From contig DGAG01000018.1 of NCBI GenBank assembly GCA_002382325.1, positions 1 to 64,000 of the forward strand: a stretch of DNA of 64,000 nucleotides, in the 5' to 3' direction. Position 1 is the stretch's first letter; each line of letters begins with the position of its first letter. Positions 32,497 through 40,874 of this stretch are shown here, piece after piece. A program made the translations under genes and the position numbers. Source of the DNA: Epsilonproteobacteria bacterium UBA4036. GTDB taxonomy: Bacteria; Campylobacterota; Campylobacteria; Campylobacterales; Arcobacteraceae. The notes under the pieces were generated by a model. That model was not told the DNA's origin. It searched no databases and saw only the letters and a program-made list of their open reading frames with translations.

Positions 32497-33480
32497 TCAG
32501 CAGAAGAATCTCTGCTCAACCTCATCATGCAGCTTTGTTCCTGAATATTTTGCTCTTTGCACCAACTCCCAAAAATATCGGTAAGTAGCTCTGTCGTGTA
32601 ACTCACCATCGTATTGGATGGGTCCCCATTGTGCATCTTGTGCTGCAATTAAAATATTTTGTGCGGCTTCTAGTTCTGTAAAATCTGGTTTCATAGCATC
32701 CACGATAGCTTGAACTTGTGTTGGGTAAATTGACCACATTCTCATAAATCCAAACTCGTTTCGTGCACGTTCTGCGTCTTTGTATGTTTGATAAGGGTTT
32801 TTCAAATCAAGCGTTACGTTATGACAAGGAATCACATGATTTTGAATCGCTGCTTGACATACTCTGGCTTTTGCCGCACCAATAAGTCTGTGTTCAAATT
32901 GTCCTGGACTTCTCATATTAATGGCTGGAATGGCTCCTTGATATCCTGAAACAAAGTCCATCAAACCAAAATCAAGAACTTGTAACCATGGCAACGTTGC
33001 AATCTTCTCAACATCTTGAAGAGCTCCGTGTGTTTCAATAAGTACGTGAATAGGAATCTCTCTTGAAATACCTGCTTCACGTGCGACTTTTTGGATATAC
33101 TCCACTTGTGTTTTTGCCTCTTCATACGATGTCGATTTTGGCAACGTAATGTACGCCAACTTTTCACCTGCACCTGGAACTAAAATATCAACGTCTTGTC
33201 TCCAATCAGGGTGAGAAAAGTCATGAATTCTTGTACCCGCCATTCCATATGGGTTATCTTCGGAGTTTACTACTCGTACAATCATTTGAGCATGCTCAAC
33301 TTCTTTTCCTGTTTCTGCTCCATCTTCACAATCACATGTAATATCAAAAACCGGTCCCAGTTTCTTTTGCATCTCAAAACCTTTTTTAATCAGTTTTTCA
33401 CTTCCTGCAAAATGCTCACACGTTGGAATAATAGGTAAACCTTTACCAGATTCAAATAGTGCTTCATTTGGGTGTGTCAT
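32497..33480 (-). CDS. CitE/malyl-CoA lyase-family (HpcH/HpaI aldolase-type) enzyme
   Basis: A 327-residue TIM-barrel lyase of the citrate lyase beta/malyl-CoA lyase superfamily, which splits or forms beta-hydroxyacyl-CoA thioesters by Claisen chemistry. Catalytic elements look intact: FDITCDCEDGAET (acid pair), GTRIHD (CoA/substrate Arg), HVLIETHGAL (Mg2+-binding Glu) and LDFGLMDFVSGYQ (Mg2+-binding Asp). It is the last gene of a four-gene cluster with a mesaconyl-CoA hydratase-like protein, so beta-methylmalyl-CoA (to glyoxylate plus propionyl-CoA) or citramalyl-CoA (to pyruvate plus acetyl-CoA) are the likely substrates. 27 bp from the hydratase gene. Confidence 0.82.
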   Translation of the reverse strand: MTHPNEALFESGKGLPIIPTCEHFAGSEKLIKKGFEMQKKLGPVFDITCDCEDGAETGKEVEHAQMIVRVVNSEDNPYGMAGTRIHDFSHPDWRQDVDILVPGAGEKLAYITLPKSTSYEEAKTQVEYIQKVAREAGISREIPIHVLIETHGALQDVEKIATLPWLQVLDFGLMDFVSGYQGAIPAINMRSPGQFEHRLIGAAKARVCQAAIQNHVIPCHNVTLDLKNPYQTYKDAERARNEFGFMRMWSIYPTQVQAIVDAMKPDFTELEAAQNILIAAQDAQWGPIQYDGELHDRATYRYFWELVQRAKYSGTKLHDEVEQRFFC

Positions 33481-33507
33481 AATATATCCTTTATTCTTAT
33501 TGTATTT

Positions 33508-34563
33508 TTATTTTTTTCTTGGAATTACTACCGTGTAGTCTAAGTCTAAAACCACATTCGGTAAATATTTGCCGTCTTCACCTTTTGGTGATACCACTTC
33601 ATTGGGAGTTGTGTTTTTTAAACCAATGGTTCGTAATCGCATCAATCCAATGTCTTCTCTTCCTTCAAGTTCGATTTTTTCCAACACTTCTGTGTATGCA
33701 TAAATCGTATCTCCTGCATAGGTCGGATTACTGTGTGTTCCAGCATTAATCGCATAAATCCATTGCGCATTTTGCAATCCATTAAAAGAAATGGTTCGCG
33801 CAACTGAAATAACGTGTCCTCCGTACATCAATCTTTGACCCATTGGTGTACTTTTCATCATATGGTCATTAAAATGAACCTTGGCATTGTTTTGATACAA
33901 CTTTGTTGCCAATGTATGGTCTGAATCATCAATCGTCAAACCTTCAATATGATTAAGTCTCTCCCCGACTTCATAATCTTCAAAAAAGTATGCGCCCCCC
34001 GTTGCATTGGTATCAACATGTTGTACCATAGGAATATTGATATTCGAAACAATAGGTGTAGCAGATGAAAATGTTGGCACTTCATTGATACCACTTATTT
34101 CATCTTTATTTTTTTTATGAACCATCACCCATCGCTTTAAATTCAATACTTCCAACCCTTCTTGATTGTATCCAATAGAGTGAACATAGACCACTCCACT
34201 TTTACCGTTTGAGTTCTCTTTTAATCCAATAATCTCTGTTTCCAATCGAACTGTATCTCCAACAAAAACAGGATTAGGGAATGCCACTTCAGCATAACCC
34301 AAATTGGCAATGGCGTTTAAAGAGATATCTTGTACCGATTTTCCAAATGTTAAATGAAACATCAATAAGTCATCCAAAGGTCGTTTTTCATACCCGAACT
34401 CTTGAGCTAAAACATCGCTTGAATGTAAAGCAAATCGACTTCCTGTCAAAGCGATATATAAAGATACATCGCCTTGCGTTATGGTTCTTGGAAGAGGATG
34501 AATGATTTTTTGCCCAATGCTAAAATCTTCAAAATAGTTGCCCATATTAATTTTACTGTTCAT
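33508..34563 (-). CDS. Mesaconyl-CoA hydratase-like double-hotdog (MaoC) protein
   Basis: A 351-residue protein with two hotdog folds: an N-terminal half beginning MGNYFEDFSIGQKI with TRTITQGDVSLYIALTG-like hydratase residues (PRTITQGDVSLYIALTG is the visible form), and a second half starting FEDYEVGERLNHIEGLTI with DDSDHTLATKLYQN. This two-domain layout and the length match mesaconyl-CoA hydratase (beta-methylmalyl-CoA dehydratase) of the ethylmalonyl-CoA and methylaspartate cycles. I start it at ATG 34563 because AAGGA lies seven bases upstream; a frame extension of 30 codons would overlap the ligase gene. Cytosolic. Confidence 0.8.
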   Translation of the reverse strand: MNSKINMGNYFEDFSIGQKIIHPLPRTITQGDVSLYIALTGSRFALHSSDVLAQEFGYEKRPLDDLLMFHLTFGKSVQDISLNAIANLGYAEVAFPNPVFVGDTVRLETEIIGLKENSNGKSGVVYVHSIGYNQEGLEVLNLKRWVMVHKKNKDEISGINEVPTFSSATPIVSNINIPMVQHVDTNATGGAYFFEDYEVGERLNHIEGLTIDDSDHTLATKLYQNNAKVHFNDHMMKSTPMGQRLMYGGHVISVARTISFNGLQNAQWIYAINAGTHSNPTYAGDTIYAYTEVLEKIELEGREDIGLMRLRTIGLKNTTPNEVVSPKGEDGKYLPNVVLDLDYTVVIPRKK

Positions 34564-34573
34564 ACTTGCGTCC

Positions 34574-37093
34574 TTAAAATGCCGTTTGACCAATCTCTTT
34601 ATATTTATCATATAAAGTGATAACTCGTCTTGCCCATTGGATTCGACGTTCATCGACTAAATCACATCCAAATTGGATAACTTCTTTGCCTTCTTTTAAG
34701 CCTTTTTCATACGCATCAATCATCGATTGGGCTTCTTGAACTTCAACTTTTTTAGGCGTAAAAATATCATTGATATACTCCAACTGTGTTGGGTGCATCG
34801 CTGCTTTGCCATCACATCCTAAACTGAACGCATCTTTTGAACTGGCTTCACAACTAAACTCATCGGCAATATCAAAATGAGGTCCATCGATAACAATTTT
34901 ATTGTACGCTCGTGCAGCAAGGCTTATTTGCGTCATATAATGAAAAATCGCTTTAGGGTTGTTTTGAATATTGATTTGCATTTTTTGTGCAAGACTGTTT
35001 GAACCAATCAATACACAACGAAGCTTTTGACTTGCGCTGCAAATCTCTTGTGCATTTAACACCCCTAAAGGAGATTCAATCATAATCATAAACTCTAAAT
35101 TTGGGTCAATCTCATTGAGCAACGCTTCTGCTTCTAATACCTCTTTAGCACTTTCAATATTTGAAAACAATATGGCATCAATTTCAATGCTTTTTAGCAA
35201 TTCAATGTCCGCTGCGAGTGCCTCTTTGTTGTCAAGATTATTGACTCGTACCACTCGTTCACTGTTGCCAAAAGAGCTGTTTTCATCAAAAACTCGTTTT
35301 AAACACGCTCTGGCTGTCTGTTTTTGCTCTTGTAAAATCGCCGCTAAATCAAAAATAACGGCATCGGCTAATACCGCTCGTGCTTTTTGCACATTTCTTT
35401 CATTGTATGCGGGAACAAACAACATTGAACGTCTGGCTCGATAGTTTTCACTTGGCAAAATCTCTTTTGTCTTGTTTGCATCAAGCATTTTTATCAAATC
35501 TTTTCGAAGCACTTTCCCATTTTTTGTTTTGGGATACTCTTGCATCACATGAATTTGTTTGGGTGCTTTATATTTCGCAAGATGTTCTTGTCCGTATTTT
35601 AAAATATCCATTTCATCTTCAGGCGTAATCTCACCATCAGGTAACACAGCAATTGCCACAATGGTTTTATTGGCATCCACATCCAATCCTAACGCCACAC
35701 AATCGGCAACTTTAGGGTGTGTTTTAATCACTCTTTCAATCTCATGTGGTGATACTCGATACCCAAACGTATTGATGATGTCATCTTTTCGTCCTAAGAA
35801 CCAAATATACCCTTCTTCATCTCTTTTGGCATAATCGCCTGTAAAAAAATAGCCGTTTCGTTTCACTTTTGCGGTATCTTCTTCTAAATTCCAATACTCT
35901 AAAAACAATCCCGGATCATCAATTCCGATACAAATCATTCCTTCTTCTTCCACGCCCACTTCTTCAAGTGTTTGGGGATTAAGAAGTTTGACCGTATGTC
36001 CTGGTTGCACAAACCCTGCACTTCCTGGTCGGATGGATCGATATTTTGAGTGTGAAATATAATAAGAGAACTCACTCATTCCAATGGCTTCAAAAATATC
36101 TTGTTTGAATCGTTCTTGCCACAATCCCACCATTTCAGATGAAAGATGTTCTCCTGCACTCATACAGTGTCGTAAACTGGGACAATCTTCGATTCCAAAA
36201 TCGGTTTTTTGAATGATTTGACGATAAATCGTTGGCACCCCAATAAAAATGGTACATTGGTGTTTTTGAATCAATTCAATCCACGTTTTGGCATCGTTTT
36301 GTCCTTCGTACGCAATAACGGTATGCCCTTTATATAAAGGATCCATCAACGCTGAACCTAAAACATAGGTCCAGTTAAATTTCCCCGAATGCATGATTCG
36401 GTCATTCTCTTTAAAATTAAACCAAAATTCACTGGCAGGTTCTCGTCCTACTAATGAACGATGCGAGTGTAATACCCCTTTAGGAAACCCTGTGGTTCCT
36501 GAAGTATAGACCAAATAAGCAGGTTCCCCTGACTTTGAATTATAATGCTTTGGCAAAGCATTGGCTTTGGTTAACACCTCATCTAAGGCATAAATGTGCA
36601 TCCCTTTTGGCTCTCGCAATCCTTGCGTACTTTCCACCCCTGAGATAATAATATGCTTTAAATCATCTACATTTTCTAAATAGGGCAACAAAGTATCATA
36701 CATAGAAGCCGATAATACAATCGCTTTGGCTTGAGAATCGGTTGCTAAATACTTCACTTCTGAACCACTTAACAATGTTGACGTCGGTACAGCAATAATT
36801 CCTGCTTTAATTGCTCCAAAAAATGAGGTAGGATATGCCAAAGAGTTTTTTAAACAAATTAAGACTCTATCACGCACATCTAAGCCAATATCATTTAAGA
36901 AATTGGCAAATCGGTCTGATTTTTCAGATAACTGCTTATAGGTAATTTCTGATGTACCTAAATCGCTGTCTTCAATAATCATTGCCGTGGCATTCTCTTT
37001 ATTGGTGTTTAAATGTGCACTCGTGCACGCCACCCCAATATTTAAAAATTCGGGCACATTTATCTCAAATTGTGGATATTCATTTAACTTCAT
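34574..37093 (-). CDS. Acyl-CoA ligase fused to a degenerate CitE-like domain
   Basis: An 839-residue fusion. Residues 1-545 are an AMP-forming acyl-CoA synthetase with the P-loop YTSGTTGFPKG (196-206), FTGDYAKRD (417-425), the hinge FLGRKDDIINTFGYRVSPHE and the catalytic Lys in PKTKNGK (527); it resembles benzoate/acetate-CoA ligases. Residues 552-839 form a CitE-like barrel starting RRSMLFVPA. Here the acidic DLED signature is DLAAIL (582-587) and the Mg2+-binding Asp is replaced (GSNSL, 697-701), although Arg616 and Glu673 remain. The ligase probably activates a dicarboxylic acid; the barrel may be a scaffold or CoA-binding domain. Lies between the two lyase/hydratase genes, 10-14 bp gaps. 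Confidence 0.85.
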   Translation of the reverse strand: MKLNEYPQFEINVPEFLNIGVACTSAHLNTNKENATAMIIEDSDLGTSEITYKQLSEKSDRFANFLNDIGLDVRDRVLICLKNSLAYPTSFFGAIKAGIIAVPTSTLLSGSEVKYLATDSQAKAIVLSASMYDTLLPYLENVDDLKHIIISGVESTQGLREPKGMHIYALDEVLTKANALPKHYNSKSGEPAYLVYTSGTTGFPKGVLHSHRSLVGREPASEFWFNFKENDRIMHSGKFNWTYVLGSALMDPLYKGHTVIAYEGQNDAKTWIELIQKHQCTIFIGVPTIYRQIIQKTDFGIEDCPSLRHCMSAGEHLSSEMVGLWQERFKQDIFEAIGMSEFSYYISHSKYRSIRPGSAGFVQPGHTVKLLNPQTLEEVGVEEEGMICIGIDDPGLFLEYWNLEEDTAKVKRNGYFFTGDYAKRDEEGYIWFLGRKDDIINTFGYRVSPHEIERVIKTHPKVADCVALGLDVDANKTIVAIAVLPDGEITPEDEMDILKYGQEHLAKYKAPKQIHVMQEYPKTKNGKVLRKDLIKMLDANKTKEILPSENYRARRSMLFVPAYNERNVQKARAVLADAVIFDLAAILQEQKQTARACLKRVFDENSSFGNSERVVRVNNLDNKEALAADIELLKSIEIDAILFSNIESAKEVLEAEALLNEIDPNLEFMIMIESPLGVLNAQEICSASQKLRCVLIGSNSLAQKMQINIQNNPKAIFHYMTQISLAARAYNKIVIDGPHFDIADEFSCEASSKDAFSLGCDGKAAMHPTQLEYINDIFTPKKVEVQEAQSMIDAYEKGLKEGKEVIQFGCDLVDERRIQWARRVITLYDKYKEIGQTAF

Positions 37094-37107
37094 GGTGTCC
37101 CTCCTTT

Positions 37108-38241
37108 TTAAATAAGCCCATAAGGCCAGTTTTCTTTAAATGTATGCAATGGCATTCTGTTTAACACGGTCAATGCAAATTTTTGGTCTTCAAAACTTAA
37201 ACTTCTTAACGCATACGCTCTTAAAAGATTTTGCAATGATTTACCAAACATGGGAGGATCAAGCATCTCTTCTTTGTATCGTATGGCTCCACTTAACAGT
37301 GCATCTGCATCAATGGCTGCTTTTAAAATATCAATATCTCGTGCAATCTCTTTAGGCGATGGCGTAAACGCTACTTTACAAATATTGATGTGGTTTGGCG
37401 TAATAACTTGTTTCCCTGTTAATCCCATGGCGGTTTCTCGTTTGGCATGAGCATACACATGTCGTGACGCATCATCTCCATGCAAATCGAGCCATCTTCT
37501 GATATCTTTTTTCTCTTTGCAAGAATCCGGCAAAGAGTTGGGTGTTAATAATACTTCAACCCCACCAATAACCCCTCGACCTTTTACTCTTGCTTCCATG
37601 GTTAGCATATTAAAAAATGTTTCCAATTCATCAATCCAACCCTCAGGAGTGATTTTATACGCCATGGCTTTTGAGAAGTCATGGATACCAAATACCACGT
37701 GTTGTACCGTAGAGTGACTCATTAATTTATCGGCAATTTGCAACGATTTTGGGTGTTCTATAATGGGTTGAATCGTTAAACGACTGCCAATAGAAACCAA
37801 CCAAGATGAGAGATCTCGAATCTCAGCATCTCCATACACTTCACCTGCTTTGGCTAAAACAATCACATCAATGTATTTGTGAATTTGTCTTAACATTTTT
37901 AAATCCTCTTCGTACTCATCGGTTCTAAAAGGATTAATACGAATCGCAATTTGAAAATCACGTTCTGGAAATTTTGGCAACTCCTCTATGAGAAGTTTTC
38001 GTGACATCTCTTTCATTCGACACCCGTCTTCAAGGTCAAATAAAAGCGTATGCGCTTTGGTTTTATACGCATGTTTTTGTAATCGAAATTTCGCTTGTTC
38101 TAAACTCTCATACGTGCCATCAAGTGGATTAAACTTAATGGGCGGATAGTATATTTGAATTCCAGGCCAGTATCCACCAAGCACAGGTGTTAAATCATCT
38201 TTTTCAGTCAGTTTTGACAAGTCTACAAATGATGAAGTCAT
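37108..38241 (-). CDS. Second CitE/malyl-CoA lyase-family enzyme
   Basis: A 377-residue HpcH/HpaI aldolase-type protein, first gene of the cluster. Active-site elements are intact: TLLFDLEDGCRMKE, AIRINPF, QPIIEHPKSLQ with the metal Glu and VVFGIHDFSKAM with the metal Asp. It has an N-terminal extension of about 40 residues (GGYWPGIQIYYPPIKF) and a long C-terminal helical tail compared with minimal CitE. Sequence motifs differ from the other cluster lyase, suggesting a different substrate or a different step (for example thioesterase versus lyase). Preceded by the divergent promoter region shared with the IclR gene. Confidence 0.8.
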   Translation of the reverse strand: MTSSFVDLSKLTEKDDLTPVLGGYWPGIQIYYPPIKFNPLDGTYESLEQAKFRLQKHAYKTKAHTLLFDLEDGCRMKEMSRKLLIEELPKFPERDFQIAIRINPFRTDEYEEDLKMLRQIHKYIDVIVLAKAGEVYGDAEIRDLSSWLVSIGSRLTIQPIIEHPKSLQIADKLMSHSTVQHVVFGIHDFSKAMAYKITPEGWIDELETFFNMLTMEARVKGRGVIGGVEVLLTPNSLPDSCKEKKDIRRWLDLHGDDASRHVYAHAKRETAMGLTGKQVITPNHINICKVAFTPSPKEIARDIDILKAAIDADALLSGAIRYKEEMLDPPMFGKSLQNLLRAYALRSLSFEDQKFALTVLNRMPLHTFKENWPYGLI

Positions 38242-38457
38242 ACTTTTTACCTTTCGTGTAATGTTGTTTTTGTTTACAATTAATGAAAACAGTCATTGAA
38301 ATTTGTGCATCAAATGTAATGCTGGGTCGAATTAATCCATACATAAAATAAGTCATTACAGATGTTTTTAAACTATCTTTTTGAATTTATATACGTTTAA
38401 TAAACGCTGTAAGCACCATGATATCGGTTCTTTAAAAAATCATTTTCACGCAGTTTC

Positions 38458-38495
38458 ACATAGTGAGATTTTTTAATTTGATACTCTTACTATGT
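38458..38495. promoter_or_regulatory. Inverted repeat, candidate IclR operator
   Basis: ACATAGTGAG (38458-38467) and CTTACTATGT (38486-38495) are inverted with nine of ten matching bases, 18 bp apart, 113 bp upstream of the IclR start. A second pair, TGTAATG and CATTACA, occurs near 38317 and 38354 closer to the lyase gene. The 38242-38607 gap is otherwise AT-rich and should hold both divergent promoters. Regulator binding is inferred from context. Confidence 0.45.
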
Positions 38496-38607
38496 AAAAG
38501 AAATTTCTTCTCTTTTTTGACAAAATCTCACTTTTTTTACAATTTTTGGTTAAGGTCATCTCTAAAATAGATATGTTAGTATTAAAAAAAAATTTAAAGA
38601 GGCCCTT

Positions 38608-39333
38608 GTGCAAAACCAAAACAAATCTTTAACAAAAGGATTATCCATCCTTAAAGAGATTATGCGTTCCAATAAGCCTTTAACTGCCAATACCTTATGT
38701 CAACGTTTAGACATTGATAAAAGTACGATGTCACGACTGATTACAACGTTGATGAACGAAGAGTTTATTCAATATGTGGATAACTCCAAAGAGATTATTT
38801 TAAATGATCTCATGGGCAATATTGTCTATAAAAAAGACCGAGACAAACTCATAACACGAACACAAGGCTTACTTGATGAGATTTTTTATTTAACACAAGA
38901 GTGTGCGTATATTGGGATTTTAGATAACAACTCAGTGCTTTATTTAAATCAAGTAGATAAATCCAAACGAGTATTAACCACACGAAACTCTATTGGTCTT
39001 CATGCGCCCTTACATACCAATGGCTTTGGTAAAATATTAATCGCTTTTGGAAATATTGAAACGAACCATCTGAACCTGAAAAAATATACACCCAATACCA
39101 TTACTCAGCCTACAAAACTTCAAGAAGAGATTGATTTAATACGTCAAAGAGGTTATGCTATTGGCAATGAAGAGCATGAGTTTGGCTTATGTTCACTTGC
39201 CGTGCCTTATTTTGATAAACGGGGAGAGTTTGTTGGAACAGTGGGAATTTCTGGACTTTCAGTGCGTTTGGATGAAGCCACTTTACACCAATACGGCAAA
39301 AAAATTTTCCAATTGGTTAATCCTACGTTATAA
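38608..39333 (+). CDS. IclR-family transcriptional regulator
   Basis: A 241-residue DNA-binding regulator, divergent from the dicarboxylate/CoA cluster. The N-terminal winged helix (about 8-65) contains KGLSILKEIMRSNKPLTANTLCQRLDIDKSTMSRLITTLM, split here as the recognition helix DKSTMSRLI; the C-terminal effector domain (75-241) has NSIGLHAPLHTNGFGKILIAF and GYAIGNEEHEFGLCSLAVP, both IclR hallmarks. Effectors of this family are usually metabolic carboxylic acids, so it likely senses the substrate or an intermediate. Start is GTG with AAAGAGG upstream. Confidence 0.9.
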   Translation: MQNQNKSLTKGLSILKEIMRSNKPLTANTLCQRLDIDKSTMSRLITTLMNEEFIQYVDNSKEIILNDLMGNIVYKKDRDKLITRTQGLLDEIFYLTQECAYIGILDNNSVLYLNQVDKSKRVLTTRNSIGLHAPLHTNGFGKILIAFGNIETNHLNLKKYTPNTITQPTKLQEEIDLIRQRGYAIGNEEHEFGLCSLAVPYFDKRGEFVGTVGISGLSVRLDEATLHQYGKKIFQLVNPTL

Positions 39334-39744
39334 TTAATCTTTATCGACTTTTATCGTAATATTATGCACAGAATCTTTAAATAGAATCTTTTTTTGAGGC
39401 TGCAAAAAAAGTTTTTTGATAAAATCATCTTCATAAGAGGAGTGCAAATACGTCTTATTAAAGGCTTTAAAGCTTTGACACTCAAAGGTATCTTTACAAA
39501 TGCGGTTCTCATAAATTTTAAGCTCTAACACCGCTGTTCCTGCTGAAAAAATGGTTACATGAGTATGATTGGGATAGCTTTTTATAAATCCCTTATCGTA
39601 AAATTTTAACGTTGGGGTTTTAATTAAAATCGTAGCACTTTGTGATAAACTTGGCTCTTTAAAAGAACATGCCGTTAAAAAAAATGAAATTAAAATAATC
39701 TTGAAATACGTTTTTATGCCCTTTCCTTTTTCATTATTTGGCAA
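39334..39744 (-). CDS. Putative small lipoprotein, unknown function
   Basis: A 136-residue protein with a lipoprotein signal sequence: hydrophobic IILISFFLTACS where the Cys (about residue 26) would be lipidated. The rest is polar and lysine-rich with two further cysteines (DTFECQSF region), perhaps a disulfide. No family recognised. The start is uncertain: the frame opens with TTG at 39744 without a clear ribosome binding site, while AAAGGG precedes an ATA codon nine codons on. It converges with iclR end to end and overlaps the queH promoter region. Confidence 0.55.
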   Translation of the reverse strand: MPNNEKGKGIKTYFKIILISFFLTACSFKEPSLSQSATILIKTPTLKFYDKGFIKSYPNHTHVTIFSAGTAVLELKIYENRICKDTFECQSFKAFNKTYLHSSYEDDFIKKLFLQPQKKILFKDSVHNITIKVDKD

Positions 39745-39752
39745 AATTTTAC

Positions 39753-39758
39753 TATAAT
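39753..39758 (+). promoter_or_regulatory. -10 box of the queH-lpxB transcript
   Basis: A consensus TATAAT preceded by a T-rich stretch, about 25 bp before the queH ribosome binding site (AAGGAG, 39771-39776). No -35 at proper spacing, as usual in Campylobacterota. Confidence 0.6.
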
Positions 39759-39782
39759 AGGCTTAAATTTAAGGAGTTGCTA

Positions 39783-40874
39783 TTGTTGGTTCATATTTGC
39801 TGTTCAGTTGACAGTCACTATTTTTTAGAAAAGTTACAAGAAGAGTTCCCCAAAGAGAAAATAGTAGGCTATTTTTATGACCCCAATATTCAACCTTACA
39901 GTGAGTATGCGTTACGGCTTTTGGATGTTCAATACTCTTGTGAGAAATTGGGAATTGAACTGCTTGAAGGGGAGTATGATTTAGAAAATTGGTTACACGC
40001 TGTTAAAGGGTTGGAGCAAGAACCTGAAAAAGGGGACCGATGTACGGTTTGTTTTGACCAACGCTTAAAAAGAAGTGTTCAAAAAGCCAAAGAGTTAGGA
40101 CACACCTCTTTTACGACAACCTTACTTATCTCTCCTAAAAAATCTCAAGATAAACTTGAAATTATCGGCAATGCCTTAGCCCAAGAGCACAATTTGGAAT
40201 TTGTTTTTAGAGATTATCGCAGTGGAAATGGCACACAACTTCAAGGGCAAGCGGTCAAAGAAAATGCACTGTATCGACAAAATTATTGTGGGTGTTTGTT
40301 TGGGCTTATTCCTCAAAGAGAGCAACAAAATCGACTTTTGGATGAGATGATATGCCCCATTAATAAACAGTTGTTACCCCAAAGTATTGAAGCACGATAT
40401 CAACTCTTTGTACAACGAAATGAATTAGCAAAAAAAAATAAACGCTATGCCATGGTTAAAAGTCGTTTTTTAAACTATCGTCTCTTACGGGGTAAAGTTA
40501 CTGTCAACAAAGTGGTAGTACCTTCCCATATTCTTTTTTACTCTACTCTTAATAAAGGTAAAACTGCTGGACGTATTGAGTATTCGCATGAGGGATTGCA
40601 CTATTTAAACAAAGATGAAGTGAAGTTAATCGAACTTTCATTGCTTAATACTTTTTGTCATACCAATTACACAAGCGTTGAAGAGCTTTTTGAACACTCT
40701 CTTAGCTTTGAAGAAGAGATACACTTACGACAAAATCTTACTCACTATGCCTATGATTTAAGTACCATTGTTGTTTTAAATACCATTATATATGACGCCA
40801 AATATGAGATTGAACTGGATTCAAAAGTTTATGAAGATGTCAAAGAAACAATTTTAATCAAAGGAGATGCATGA
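39783..40874 (+). CDS. queH: Epoxyqueuosine reductase QueH
   Basis: Catalyses the last step of queuosine tRNA modification, reducing epoxyqueuosine; the alternative to cobalamin-dependent QueG. The 363-residue protein keeps the cysteine-rich sets HICCSVDSHYF at the N-terminus, CTVCFDQR near residue 90 and YCGCLFGL near residue 165, expected to bind an iron-sulfur cluster and metal. The C-terminal half (about 200-363) is an extension found in Helicobacter homologues. I set the start at TTG 39783, six bases after AAGGAG (39771-39776); upstream in-frame starts would contain the ribosome binding site. Overlaps lpxB by 4 bp. Confidence 0.88.
   Translation: MLVHICCSVDSHYFLEKLQEEFPKEKIVGYFYDPNIQPYSEYALRLLDVQYSCEKLGIELLEGEYDLENWLHAVKGLEQEPEKGDRCTVCFDQRLKRSVQKAKELGHTSFTTTLLISPKKSQDKLEIIGNALAQEHNLEFVFRDYRSGNGTQLQGQAVKENALYRQNYCGCLFGLIPQREQQNRLLDEMICPINKQLLPQSIEARYQLFVQRNELAKKNKRYAMVKSRFLNYRLLRGKVTVNKVVVPSHILFYSTLNKGKTAGRIEYSHEGLHYLNKDEVKLIELSLLNTFCHTNYTSVEELFEHSLSFEEEIHLRQNLTHYAYDLSTIVVLNTIIYDAKYEIELDSKVYEDVKETILIKGDA

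Noticed and set aside
33508..34653. Longer hydratase start at 34653
   Set aside because: It would overlap the ligase gene by 80 bp and has a non-homologous leader; ATG 34563 has a proper AAGGA site.
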